From Takashimella koratensis (taxonomy: Eukaryota; Basidiomycota; Tremellomycetes; Trichosporonales; Tetragoniomycetaceae): a stretch of DNA of 64,000 nt. The notes beneath the pieces were generated by a model, which made no database searches, was not told the origin of the DNA, and saw only the letters and a program-made list of their open reading frames with translations. A program made the translations under genes and the position numbers. Below, one piece after another: positions 11,069 through 22,909 of the stretch (positions are counted from its first letter, which is position 1; each line of letters opens with the position of its first letter). The stretch is from the NCBI GenBank assembly GCA_003116875.1, contig BCKT01000010.1, forward strand, positions 806,001-870,000. The letters are read 5' to 3'.

Positions 11069-13245
11069 TCAGCTGACGAGCTCGAGTACATCGGCCTGGT
11101 TATTGATGTCGTTCTCGAAGAGATAGTCGACCAGTTCAGTCGCACGACGTCTGTCTTCTGCCGTACGAAGTACCGCCTCTCTCCCAAACAGCTTCCTAGC
11201 GAAAGTGTAGATGGCTTTCCGCTTGTGTGGGTGGGTGCAGGCCATATCCACGAGGATCGAAACGCCTCCAAGATGGCAAAACAAAAGAAAGTCTTCCTCA
11301 TCGTATTCGCTGTTGTTAGCCCTTCCGGCTTTTCGAACCAAATCCTCGAAGTCGTTTCTCTCCAACGATAGTTCAGCGAGTCCTTGCCTTTTGCGAGCGT
11401 CGGGACGGTACTCGCCAAAGGGCAAGTACAAGTCTACGACTTGGTTCCTGATACCATCGCTCGCCGCCAACTCGTAGAGGGTGTAAGCAGCCCCGGCCTG
11501 CACGGCACGATGGTAGCGGATTTCGTACTTGATAGGGAGGAACGGCATGCGAGAGGATGAAGATGAGGACGGGACAAGTCGCCCGACATTGAGACCTGGA
11601 ATATGTCAGTTGTTATCCAAGACTCTAGAACCGCACCAGTTATGGGATATAGCCTTTTGGCGCAAAGTTTCAGCTCTTTGCTTTTCTCATGCAGATAGGC
11701 TTGAGTAGTCGATGCCATTTGCTGGAAAGCAGCATCGGTAGTGTCGTTCAATCCGACATTTTCAAGTCCTCGATCAACGTCAAAGCGGAAGTACGCGTCG
11801 GAGCGACCCGCACGTTGGAAGCTAACAAATGTTAGTGGACTGGATTATGGGCTAAACCCTCACCTCTGCTGCACCTCGCGGTGGGTATTGTCGCACTCCA
11901 AGGCAATCATACGTAGAAGATGGAATGCATCTTGCACGTCGTTGACCGATCTCAAAGTCCACACTTTGTCACGGCTGTACTCATGAGAGGGTCTGCCGGT
12001 TGCAAGTGAGACCATGCAGTTGATGTCTCTGAATGGATGGATCATGGTTCTGGGTCCTTCCCGCCCTCGCAATTCCTCGATAACGCACTTGGACGGGTTG
12101 CTGTTGCCAAACCCGCCATCCACATACGTGATATCGTTGATGGTGACCTCGGGGAGGAAGGAAGTAGCAGCGGAAGTGGCTCGGCAGGCATCGAGGACGG
12201 AGACTTGCTCTCGGGCGGCACGAATTCCGTAAGTGCGAAAAAGTTTCGGGTGAGCTGTGGTCTTCGCCACAGCGACCACTGCTGTATTATCAAGTCAGCT
12301 CGTGGCAAGGTGTTGAACAACATCTTGGTCACTCACAGGCACGTGATACGACGAAGGAGGAGTCTCCAACAAGGGGGCTGCCCCGGCCATCTCCTCGATC
12401 ACGCGCTCCAGTGCGGTCTTGGAGTGGCGTGTACCCTGAGTTGCGAGCTTGGCCATTTGGACGATTGCTTTCTCAGAGAAGATGTTTGGTCCGTCTTTGC
12501 GGAAGACATCCTTACACTGATCGATGGTCATACCCAGTCGCCCAAGCATCACGGCAATGAGGCCTCCTGTACTGGTACCACAGATGAATTCGAAGCACTC
12601 TCGCGGTTCGGGGATGACTGGAAGCTTCTGCTGAGCTTGAACCAGAAGCATGAGTTCCTCGAGGATCAAGAGCATCGAGTAGCCTCGAATGCCGCCTCCG
12701 TCTAGGCAGAGAGCCCGAAAGTTGTCGGCGCTGTCGAGCTTGAGGCGAGACATTTCGGGCAAAGGGGATCGGCTGAGATTGATAGGTACAGAGGGAGCGG
12801 GAGCGGATGACGACTCGTTTGTCTCGTCTGACGAAGGAAACTCCTCTCGAGGTATAACTTGTAGGAATCCGTCCGAAAGCATGAAGTAAAGCACAGGAGG
12901 AGGCTCTGTTTGAGGTGAAGGCGGCGTGTCAGACCAATCGGAGAGTTGTGAGACAGAGTCGTCGTCGTCTCTCATGGTGTCATTTCGAAGTGAGGGCAGA
13001 GGGCGGGCAGATGATTGCATGTCGGTGTTGGAGTCGTTCTGGACGAGGGCTTGGCTCTTCTGGAGAGGAGGCAGGGATCGCAAACGTGACTTGTTAGCGG
13101 GAGAAGAGGGATGGTCTCGATTGGGGCCGAAAGGGAATGGCGTAAGGTCTGGATCAGACGAGGAGACGATGCTGATCGGGGAGCTGGGACGGTTGTCACG
13201 ACGATTGGCGGTGATGGTTGCCAAGATGTTCTTGAAGGACGGCAT
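11069..13245 (-). CDS. Patatin-like phospholipase with long C-terminal extension (paralog A)
   Basis: Exons 12333-13245, 11864-12281, 11637-11821 and 11069-11595, encoding 680 aa. The first 180 residues are Ser/Pro-rich and probably disordered. The patatin domain follows: LCLDGGGIRGYSML (oxyanion loop), FICGTSTGGLIAVMLG (nucleophile Ser in GTSTGG) and ITYVDGGFGNSNP (the DGG Asp of the dyad). After the domain comes a region shared with paralog B, then about 170 residues absent from B, with helical text such as YELAASDGIRNQVVDLYLPF. The protein should hydrolyse acyl esters of membrane lipids. The first splice needs an uncommon donor, GTGACC, to keep frame (VPV-T-VVAV); this aligns exactly with the paralog. 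It lies head-to-tail with paralog B, 249 bp apart. Confidence 0.88.
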
Positions 13246-13494
13246 GGCTCAGAGGCGTTTGTCACGCGCAGCTGCGGTCTGAATGATAAGGTGAGAAGGG
13301 GAGAGAGGAGGTGGAAGCGGCCAGGAAATGACGAAGAGCAAAGCATTGATGAGGGAGAATGGTTGTGGTCTCTAAAGTCGTGGTGGCGGCGGAAGCATTC
13401 TTGGTAGCGAGGGCCTGTGCTCAAAGGATCCCGGGAAGGGTTGCGTTAACTTCCAAACCTTGGGCCCGTCGCGATCAACATCTCTGGACGCTGG

Positions 13495-14812
13495 TCATGT
13501 GTGCATACGCCAGATGGACGTCTGACCCGGAGACGATTGTTTGATGCATTTCTCAGTGCCTATAAAATGGTGAAACCACGATCCGACGACGATAGTAAGA
13601 GAAAATGGGGTCGAAGATGGTCTTCGACCAACTCGTGTAAAAAGAGAAAGTAATATTCTACCCACTCTACTGTGCAAGCTTCTCGCGCAAAGTCGCACCT
13701 CTCTCCTCATGTCCTTCATGTATGCTTCGGTAGTCGCGCCCATTTGCTGGAAAGCGGCCTTCGAGACGTCGTTCATTGCGACATTCTCGAGTCCTCTCGC
13801 GACGTCGAATCGAAAGTAGGCATTCGAGCGACCGGCGCGATCGAAACTGAAAACGTCAATTGACTACTACAACGGAACGTGACGTACCTGGCTTCCACTT
13901 CCATGTGCGATCGGTGGCAATCCAAGGCAACCTTGACCAAGAGCCCGGCGGTGTCTTTCACTTCTTTGACAGATTTGATAGACCAAGTTGTGTCTCCGTC
14001 GTAGGCGTGCGTGGGCTTACCGGTGCCGAGAGAGACGAGGCAAGTAATCTCCTCAAACGGGTCGGTCATCTGTTTCGGGCTTTCGTTACCTCGCAGTTCG
14101 TCGATCACCATCTTTGTAGGGTTGTTGTTGCCGATGCCGCCGTCGACGTACGTGATCCCGTTGATTACGATCTCGGAGAAGAACAAGGTTGCAGCCGAGG
14201 TGGCGCGACAGGCGTCAAGAACGGAGATCTTTTCCCTTGCCGCACGAGGTCCATAGGTACGGAAGAGCCTCGGGTGGACAGTGGTTCTTCCGACAGCAAC
14301 GACTGCGGCCTGAAGGAGTCAGAGAAGAATCTGTACCAGAGGACTGAAGCACTTACCGGAACGCGGTCGGAAGACACAGGCTGCTCGAGCATCGGGGCTC
14401 CTGGAGCGATCTGTTCGATGACCCGCTCGAGGTCTGTCTTGGAGTGGCGTGAACCCTGGGTCGCGAGTTTGACCATTTGGTACATGGTGCCGCCGGAGAA
14501 GATTTTAGGACCCTCCTCGTTGAAGATTGTCTTGCACTGCTCGATCGTCATTCCCAGTCGTCCCAACATCACTGCAATGAGACCACCGGTACTGGTTCCG
14601 CAAATGAAGTCGAAACAGTCTTGCGGCTTGGGCGGGAAATTCAGTTTCTTCACCATTTGGATCTGAAGCATGAGCTCTTCGAGGATCAAGAGCATCGAGA
14701 GGCCTCGGATCCCACCGCCGTCCAAGCACAGGACTCGGAATTTTGTGACTTGTTGGGTCGTGTCAGACTGCGACATGGTGGAGATGGAAGAGGAAGGGGA
14801 AAAGCGGTCCAT
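13495..14812 (-). CDS. Patatin-like phospholipase, short form (paralog B)
   Basis: Exons 14357-14812, 13888-14309 and 13495-13846, giving 409 aa from the first ATG at 14812. The frame stays open upstream to 14950 but holds no ATG, only a TTG, so an untranslated first exon or a non-ATG start cannot be excluded. Catalytic motifs match paralog A: LCLDGGGIRGLSML, FICGTSTGGLIAVMLG and ITYVDGGIGNNNP. The long disordered head of A is missing, and the protein ends shortly after LCARSLHSRVG, where A has an intron followed by its 170-residue tail. The last 45 residues look like read-through into non-conserved sequence. This suggests that B lost its tail or A gained one after duplication. Intron positions correspond between the two genes. 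Confidence 0.85.
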
Positions 14813-15527
14813 GTTGAACGGTTTCAGGGACCGGGCGCGGGACCAGACGGAGAGACGTGTAATGGAGTCGTTGTTGTTGAGTATGGGAGTGAGAGGGAAG
14901 GTAGTGACGGTGAACGGAAGTTGAGGCCGAGTGGAATGGATGGTGTCCAAGAGCGGAGACTATGAGGGAGTAAGCTTAAGCTTGATAAAGACACGCAGAC
15001 TGGGAAAAACGTACGATTGCGGCCGTGTTGGGTGGTATGTGGCGCGAATAGGTAAGAGGGACTGGCTAGTGAGGGGGGTGATAGGAAGAAAGGTAGGGGG
15101 AGAGGGATGAGGAAGAGAGCGAACATGCGAGAAGGGGGAGGGAGAGCAACCGCTGTGGTGGCATCAGCGGGTTGTGTGGTGGCGACGGAGGCAAATTGGA
15201 TGGAAACGGCGAGGGCAGTGCCAGTGCGACGCCCTGTTCCAAAAGTACCCCTGATACTCTCTGCTTCTGCCCGCAAGCCCACTGCCTCCTTCTCTCTCTC
15301 TGCCTTGCCGCATTCATGCAAACGCCACTCAACACTGATGGGCTCGTTTCTCACTCTTGAAATTAGCAGCCGAGAGTGTAAGCTCTGCAAAGGATTTGTA
15401 ATAGAACGACACATGAGGAGTGATGCGCTCTGAAGGGAGGCCATGATTCGAGCATAAAAAGGGACGGATGAGCCGCGACAGTGGTAGACGAATGTCCCGA
15501 GACCTACCCTCGACCCAGATTCCTCTC
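14813..15527. other. Intergenic, 5' region of patatin B
   Basis: A 715-bp stretch containing purine/pyrimidine-biased tracts. On the minus strand a possible 5'-UTR intron runs from a GTACGT donor near 15014 to a CATAG acceptor near 14962. A 206-codon minus-strand frame (14824-15444) is low-complexity Pro/Ser/Leu text and I do not accept it as a gene. Confidence 0.4.
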
Positions 15528-16681
15528 TTATCCCCTGCCAGCTTCGACCTGCCTCGCCATCGCCTCTGCGGTGGCCGTACTATGCTCCCTAGCAGCCATC
15601 GCCACTTGGTCCGGTGCCGCCTCTACCCCGGGTGTATCAATGACCACTGCGCTGTGAGCCGCTGCTGAGGGCCGTGATCGAGGTCGAGAGGGGCCCAGGA
15701 ATGCGGTGCGTAGGATATTGCCCACACCCATTTTGCGTAATCGTTCACTGTCCGCGCTCCGAAGGGGTTTGGACTTGGTCTTCTCTCCGTCCTCGGCTTT
15801 GGCTTTACCCTCTGCTCCACCATCATCGTCACCGTCACCCTCTCCCCCATCAGCCTCCTTCCCATCTTTACCCTCCTTCTTCTTCTTCTTCTCCGCCTGC
15901 TTCTTATCATACTCCTCCAACGCCTCTCTCTCTTTCCTCTCCGCCCTCTCCTCCGGCGTCTCGCTCTTCTTCTTATTCGCATACTCCCTCTGCTTATCCT
16001 CACCTCTCTCGAGGACCTCTTCCGAAGCGTAAACGGGAGACAAGGCTTGGCCTACGAGTAGGAGAAGTGCGATCGCGAGGATGAAGATGAGGAGGGTTAG
16101 GATGGCGAGGTTGGGTGGAGATGGAGAGTACCATCGAGAAAAAGCTTGACGAAGGGCCGAGGTGTTCTGGGCGGCGAGTTGTAACTGGGCGTGCACTGGG
16201 AGCTGTTAGCGATGTAACGATTGGAGTCATAATCAAATTCACCTCGACTCGCGCTGCGTCGGTGATCGACATATGACTCCCTCTGTACCCTGACCCCTCT
16301 CGCATCATACTGAACCTGCTGCATCCCTCCGCTTCCTCCACCCCCACCCCCTACCCCTCCGTTCACGCCCAGCCACTCCCACCCTACCCACCCGTCTCCT
16401 ACCCAGTCTCCCTCCGCGACCCACCCCAGCACCCCCTTCACACTGTCCGGGTACACTCCTAGTGCCAACACCACCGCCCCTGCGGCCGTGATGAATGCCG
16501 TAGTGGTGAAGATATCGTCGGTAGAGAAAGGGAGGGCAGAGGTGTCTGGTGGTCGAGCGCCAATGGAGAAGAGGAGAAGAGGGATGGCAGGGAGGAGGAA
16601 GAGCAGAATGAAGGGACCGGGGACGATGGTCGGCCAGCCGGGTGGTACGGCGGCGACTGGAGCTTGAAACTGCGCCTGCAT
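15528..16681 (-). CDS. Predicted integral membrane protein with charged coiled-coil tail, unknown function
   Basis: Exons 16243-16681 and 15528-16195, encoding 368 aa. I do not recognise the family. Hydrophobic segments lie at about residues 23-43 (PFILLFLLPAIPLLLFS), 58-78 (TTAFITAAGAVVLALGVY) and 175-197 (LAILTLLIFILAIALLLLVG). Between the second and third is a Gly-rich linker (GGVGGGGGGSGG). After the third segment comes a long Lys/Glu-rich stretch of about 75 residues, likely a single helix or coiled coil, then a less structured tail. The layout suggests a membrane-anchored protein with a cytosolic charged arm. The second coding frame joins cleanly through a 47-bp intron (R-V-H-A-Q). Its stop is 715 bp from the patatin B start. 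Confidence 0.65.
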
Positions 16682-16956
16682 CGTGCAAGTGAGTAGAGGG
16701 TCAATACAAGGTTAGAAAGAGTTAGAGGGTAAGTAGAAACGAAAGGGTTGAAGCGCTTGGTATTCGATATCAAAGGAGGCGGAAGAAAGGAGGTGTCACC
16801 GGTATACAGTGCACGATCTGAGTCTGCATGACTTGGCCCACCTTTCGTAAAAGATGAACTCTCGAGAAACGTCTCAATGTTTCTGTATTTCTATGCGCTA
16901 TTGAACGTCTGCCAGCTGTTTATCGTCAGCTGTGCCGTCACTTCGACGCAGATGAC

Positions 16957-19910
16957 CTACGCTTCACTCAGTGTCCCGAACGCGCCGTTGGCCAGCATCC
17001 GCTGTTCGACTGTAGTATTCCCAACATTCAACTGTGCGACGTTAGCCGCATCCTCCTTCACCATCACAAACTCCGCAGCTCAAACCTCGCCCCCAGCCCC
17101 TACTCACTTTATCTGGATGCAACCTCGCGATGACCTTCATATACTTGATCTTTACCTGTTTCTCCGTGACCAACTCGTGCATCCCTACTTTCAAACCGCC
17201 CTTCAACATCTCGTCCCACAACACCGTATCCAAACTCGCGATGAGAGCGCGGAGATTCGTCTCTTTCCCAGACCTCCAAGCAACGAGCCTGGCGTCGACC
17301 GAGTCTTTCACGGCGATACGAGCTTCTTCTTCTGCTTCGGCGGCCTGGGCGGCTTTGCGAAGTTCCCCGACGGCCGCGGACTTGTCTATGTCGGCGGGCC
17401 GAGAGGGCGCTGTAGGCTTTGGCTTGGGTTTCGGCTTTGCCGAGACCGACCCTGCCGCATTCGGTCCTGGAGCAACGGCTTCACCACCCTCTAACATCCG
17501 TTTCGACCTCCTCACTCCCTCTGCCGCCATAGACCTCGTCGCTGCTGCCGTCGAACCAAGGAACACCACATCCAGCCCCAAGACCCGCTCCCAATCCTCC
17601 ATCGCGGCCTTCCACTTCTCACCCATCTCCCATGCCTGCGCACGCTTCACATACGCCTTCCCCATCCCTTCTGGCAACTTGACCTCACTCCACTCTGCCG
17701 GGAGCGCCACCTCTTTGCTCGGGTGGTACCCGTCCCCGACGAGCTTGAGGACCTCGGAGCAGTCGGCGACCGCGCCACCAGATTCGCCGAGCTTGAGTCG
17801 AGTCGCAGCTCGGTTGTTGTACAGCGGTACAAGGAGGATATGGCCCTCTGGCAAGGCAGAGACAGCAGTCGTGTAAGCTGCTTCGGCCTCGGCGAAGCGA
17901 CCAAGCTTGAAGTGCTCGTTCCCCTTGGCCTTGTGGGTGGAAGACGTCTGCACCTGCCCAGCGCTGGCAGGAATAAGCGTGCGTGTGCGGAGCGGAGCCG
18001 CGGGAGAGCGGGGTCGAGAGGCTGGAGTCGAAGGGATAGCAGGTGTGGGAGATTTTTTCGGTCGGCGGTGGGGAGAGATATATTGCTCTGGCTGGTCGGC
18101 GAATAAGAGGTCGGCGCGCTCCTTGACAGACATCTGGCTTCTGTCTGCCTGAGTCGGTCGGGCAGCTGGTTGAGCCCTTGACGGTGCCGCCTGCGCCCTC
18201 CGCGGCTCGGGTCGTGCTTGCGCCTCCCCACCCTCCTCATCATCGTCATCTCTAAACCCTCCAGCGTCCGCCTGCGCACCCGCCTCATCTCTCCACCCAT
18301 TCTCCTCCGCATCCACCATCCACCTTGGCCTCCCATCTGCGCCTGCATCATACTTCCCTTGCCCGCCTGCCCGCCTTGCCGCGTTCTGCTGCTGCTGCTC
18401 CAGCGCTCGTTTCTGCTCTTCGTACATCTTCATCGCGCGTTCCTTGCCCGAGTTCCACAGACTCGTCGCTCGGCTCCATACGGCTTGCTGGATCTCGCTC
18501 GCTTGGGTGTACAGCTTGTCCCCGTCGGCCGGGGAGTCGTCGCCGGTTTGCCTGTCGCGCGGGCGGTCGCGGGGTTCGGGGTGGATAGAGTCGCGGGAAG
18601 GACCTGCTCGGCGCTCGCGGTGTCGGCGAGCTCGCTCTTCTTCGCGCCGCTCCCTCTCCCGCTCCACTCGATCGTCGTCGGCCTCGTCGTCAAAGTCGTC
18701 ATGCCCCACACGCGCCGACTGACCTTGGAGGAGAAACTCGAGCGCCGCCTCGACGTTTACACCTGTATCCGTCTTTGCGAGCGCCTGACGCGCTTGCGCA
18801 GGGGAGAAGCCCATCTCGACAATCTGACCGAGTATGTGTGGGGGTGGGGACGACGAGCGTGTGGTCTTGGCCGCTGGTCTCGGAGCTGGAGCCGTCTATG
18901 TAATGTTAGCTACACTGTCTACTGTTCCACCCAGCAAGACTCACAGACCGAGGCTTTGCTGGCCTTCCCAGCTCGCCCAGCAGATTATCCCCATCATCCA
19001 CCTCGTCCCTCTCCCCAAAATCAAAGTCCGACACTGGCGTCCGCATGCCGCTTGTAGGCTTTGACGGCTGTGCCGATCCCACCGTCGACGAGAGCGCGTC
19101 AAAGTCCCATGGGTCAGCGGGGACGCTAGGGGAGGAGACCCCGGATGAAATGGGCGGGGGAGCCGGCGACGAGGTGACTGCTACATGTGAGGAGTTTGAG
19201 AGGGAAGGGGAAGGGGAGAGGAGGTCACTGTGTTGGTCCCAAAACGTCCCTGCGGCTTTTGGTTTTCCCCCGCTGAGCGGAGACGGCGCTGCGAATGCAG
19301 GTTTGAGTGTTGGTGCGGAAGGGGAGGGAGGAGGTTTGAAGCCTGATGCCGAGGCAGGACGCGACGTGGGTTTCAGCAGATCGTCAAAGTGATTCGAAGG
19401 GGTTGTCGACGCCGGTCGAGGAGGTACGACCCCATTACTACTGCTCCCGCCTAGTTTCTCCCAGAATGCGCCGTCCCCAGCGTACCGGAGCCTATCGGCC
19501 TCGTCCTTCTCTTTCTTCTCCCTGGTCAGCTGGGCCTGTTTCTCCGCCATGGTCATGTTCTTGCTACCACCCGGGGTGCCCGACATCGCAAAGAGGCCGC
19601 TGAACGCGTCGGAAGCTGCTGCGCTAGAGGGAGCGGTGACGGGTGTCGCGCTACGTGATGGCCCAGCTCCGACGGCGGGGGACGCGAGCGCAGATCCAGC
19701 GCTACCGTTACCATTGGGGCGTGCGGACGGAGGTGCCGAGATTACAGGGGTGGATGCGCGTAAGGGAGTGGTGGAGTAGTAAGTCGGTGTCGAGGCGCCA
19801 GGCTGCGCGAAGAGGTCAAACGACCGGGCGGGGTTGGTCGATGGGGGCGGTGCCTGGCCCGTGGGCTTGGACGCCGACGAGGAAAAGTTGAGGTCGAGCA
19901 GGTCGTCCAT
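16957..19910 (-). CDS. SWA2: Auxilin-like clathrin-uncoating cofactor (UBA, TPR, J domain)
   Basis: Exons 18945-19910, 17108-18895 and 16957-17031, encoding 942 aa. The start is MDDLLDLNF, a likely clathrin-box-like element. The first 320 residues are Ser/Pro/Gly-rich, with DPWDFDALS and further D-L-L motifs for clathrin or adaptor binding. A UBA-like segment follows (GQIVEMGFSPAQARQALAK). Around residues 610-720 are TPR helices (KAKGNEHFKLGRFAEAEAAY, LYNNRAATRLKLG). The C-terminus is a J domain with WDEMLKGGLKVGM and HPDK, ending EQRMLANGAFGTLSEA. This order (clathrin motifs, UBA, TPR, J) is that of yeast Swa2, which recruits Hsp70 to strip clathrin coats. The last exon is only 75 nt. A Lys-Pro repeat (KPKPKPKP) lies before the J domain. 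Confidence 0.92.
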
Positions 19911-20270
19911 GGCGCGGCCAGGCGGGGTGGGTGGGTGGAACTGTGCTCTACGAGGTAGGGGTAACGGTCGGTGTAGAGGAGATGAAGAGGTCAGATGTGG
20001 GATAGGAGGTGGGTGGTGAGTTGAGAAAGGGAATGGTTGGGTCAATCGGGAGTGGCTGTGGCTGGACGCCGGGGCCCACATGCACCACCCAGTGGCACAG
20101 CTGCCTTCCATTCATTCCAACTGTCTCACACAATCTCACCAACACAGATGCTATGCATAGACTCGGTGCCCTCCTGTTGCTTGTATATACCCTGTAGACC
20201 GATCCAGCTCGCCCATCTCACCGAAGCAGATGTCTTGTCATCTACCTCTGCGTGTACCGTGTTCGCGCCC
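19911..20270. other. Intergenic between auxilin start and PTC5 stop
   Basis: This 360-bp stretch holds the auxilin promoter and the PTC5 3' region. Its sequence is unremarkable. I see no further exon or repeat. Confidence 0.4.
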
Positions 20271-22350
20271 TCAGTCAAAGAACAGAACCCTGCAATTCCA
20301 AGTCAGCCTTTGCTCACAGCACTGCTTTACAATCTCACAACAGAAACCTCACAACTGTACTCACGTAACCGTTACGTCGTCCCGCTTCCACCTCGCAATC
20401 TTTCCATGGAGACTCAACAGCTCCCCTCTCTTCTGTGTATCCGCACCGCCCAGTGAGTTTCTGATTAAATGAGTCGCGGCGTTCTTGTCGCCCTCAAACG
20501 TCCACATGCACTGCGCCAACCCCGGGGAGCCCGGGAGGTCGGAGACGGGGTACGGCCGGGGCTCGGTAGGCGCGACAAAGGGGATTTGAAGAGGGAGGTT
20601 CTCACTGGATATGTCGTCGTGTTTGGGGTGGGCGAGGTAGGCGGCTGTCAAGAGGGCTGCTTCTTCAGATGAGATCCTGTCCCACACTGCCGGTTTGTCA
20701 GTTGTCAGCATATATCTTAGGTAAGATCAAGATGCCAACGGCCTGCTTATTATATACACTCACATCCGTCCGTCGCCATGATGAGGAACTTGAGCTTCTC
20801 CCCTTTCCCCTTGAGGCTGCGGTACGTCACCTCGGGTCGGGCAGTGACGTATGGCGGGGTGTAGTGATGTTGCCTTGGCGGACGGGTCGACACGTTTTGA
20901 CTCTGGCATATTCTGGCGATTCTATCCATCGTTAGCTTTCAGCTATGCAGTTCACACCAAGCAGACCCGATTCACCTGTCCCCCTGATCCTTGGTCCACT
21001 TGTAGATGGCGTCGCCGAACGCTCGGGTCGGCTGCAACGCTCCCTGCACTCTTCCACGCATGATCACCGTATCCGCTTCTGACGCCGGGTGCTCCTTCTT
21101 CATCCTGTCCCCAATTGTCAGTACATCTTTCTCCCTCTTCCGAGAAGACCTTTAACCACACATACCTCTCCACTTCTGACGGGTTCTCTCCCATTTGGTC
21201 CGCGGTCAACGTATCGCACCTCCACTTTCCATCATCCCTCTGCCACCCTGCGACCGCCCTGCAGTCTCCCGCGAGCGCAACGTAGAGCCCCTCGTTCTCG
21301 GCATCGACGAGCGCGGTGATCGCGCATGACCCGGCTTTGGCGGGATCTGTGAGCGCGAGGAACTTTTGGATCTTTTCGCTGTCCTCGTCCTTCTCAGATT
21401 CAGGTGCAGGCAAAGGGATGGTAGAGAGCATTTGAATCGGAGTCGAGCAGATGTTCTCATCCATTTGGACGTAGCTGAGTGAGGTTAGCCGAGGTCGCGT
21501 CGAGGAATGAGCAAGCTTTGACTCACGCAAACTGGAGCGCCTTGCTCACGTTCTCCGGGAACCACGTCTTGCCTATCCAGGCCGACGGGCTGAGAAACTT
21601 TGACAAGCTTCTCAACGATCCGGTGTTGATATCGGGCACGATCCCAGCCTGCAGCCCCGCCAGAGCGAGGGTGATCGTAGGGTGCAACGTCTTGCTCAAC
21701 AGATCGCTCGTCGCCCACCCCGCATGCCCGTCGAGCACAGATACCAAAACCAGATCCCTCGCTCCCTCTCCCTCTTTGTTGACCGCCTTGACGCCAAACC
21801 AACCCTTCTCCGGGCCGCAGGGGACGACGTCGACCGCCGACCTATCCTCGCATGGTTCGTTCGCTGGCACAAAGTTGCTATCCCACCTTACCACCGGGTT
21901 CCCTTTCCTCCCCACGCCCTTGGTCGTTTCGTTCCGGGTCAGGATCGACTCAATCTCTACTTCGGGTTTACGTTTGAAGACGTGTTCTTTCCCACGAATG
22001 ACGACGGAGAACTCCTTGTCTTCTCGGAGACCGAGCGGGTGGCCGCCGGTAACGTACCGGTTCTCGTAGTAGTAGACTGCAGCGGAAGCGATGAGGAGGA
22101 TCCCGCCAACGACGGCGTTGCGACGCATGGTGTCTGGTTTGGAAGTGAACTGAGGCCCGTCAGGCGAGCTGAAGCCAGATGGGGAAGATGAGGAGTCGAG
22201 GCGAGTTCGGCCAGAGGGTGTCGTGCTCGCCGATCGAGAGGTGAGGCATGCATGAGAGGGGTGAAAGGAGAGGGCTAAGGGTCGGAATGCAATGGGCGCC
22301 GCTCGAGACGGCAAATGCCGTGCTGGCGCGAGGATCGAGGATGGGAGCAT
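20271..22350 (-). CDS. PTC5: PP2C-type protein phosphatase, mitochondrial (pyruvate dehydrogenase phosphatase-like)
   Basis: Exons 21527-22350, 21166-21474, 20976-21104, 20764-20921, 20365-20686 and 20271-20289, encoding 586 aa. The head is rich in Arg, Ser and Ala and is followed by one hydrophobic segment (VVGGILLIASAAVYYY), as expected for a mitochondrial presequence plus membrane stop. PP2C motifs are complete: an E-D-R-S site near the first motif, VSVLDGHAGW, ALAGDCRAV, TRAFGD, LIMATDGLWD and DDVTVTVLFFD. The Asp residues in these motifs bind the two metal ions. The text YTPPYVTARPEV is typical of Ptc5 and mammalian PDP. It should dephosphorylate pyruvate dehydrogenase E1-alpha in the matrix. 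The start at 22350 is the first ATG; the open frame upstream begins with TTG. The last exon has only 19 nt. Confidence 0.93.
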
Positions 22351-22909
22351 GGGTGGTGGGTGGAAGAGGATGATGAGGTTGTTGCAGAAGAGGGACAAGG
22401 GCGAGGAGAAGCGAGGTGGAGGTCAAAGGAATGTAGCGTCTAGCATCCAGCCAGCGCCGAGCACCCAAACGATCACCACGAGAGCGAACACCGGGTCAGC
22501 TCTGCTGCAAGACCTCACCTCGTCTTCCTCTTCCGCTCTCTCACTCACTCGCTCCAGGCTGCGCCCACTCTCGCCCACTCCGTCCTGCTCCGATCCCCGC
22601 CCGCCGAGCTGCCGTCCCGACACGTCCCCACGCCGCGTTTTGTTTGTTCCGAAATTTTCCCTTTCTTGCCCATTCATCCATCTGCAACGTCACCACCCTG
22701 CTTCCCACCACCCACCTCTCGCCGACCTCCCCAACTCTGCGTTGCAACCACGACCTCTGCATTGAGAGCGAGGTCTCAAGTCGACAGGCATTGAATCATC
22801 TGTACGGGGAGCACAACCACTCGAACGGGCTGCATCTTCGTCTCAGTCCGAGCCTCAGGTCTGCCCGAGGCGGTGAACGAGATACCCGACGTTGTGACTC
22901 TCACCCAAG
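22351..22909. promoter_or_regulatory. Divergent promoter region between PTC5 and ICE2
   Basis: This 559-bp gap between two start codons serves both genes. Long pyrimidine-rich runs appear on the plus strand (22500-22760), common before fungal transcription starts. I recognise no specific operator. Confidence 0.4.

Noticed and set aside
14824..15444. 206-codon minus-strand frame upstream of patatin B
   Set aside because: It is low-complexity (Pro, Ser, Leu), joins the patatin exon in the wrong frame and resembles pyrimidine-rich leader DNA.
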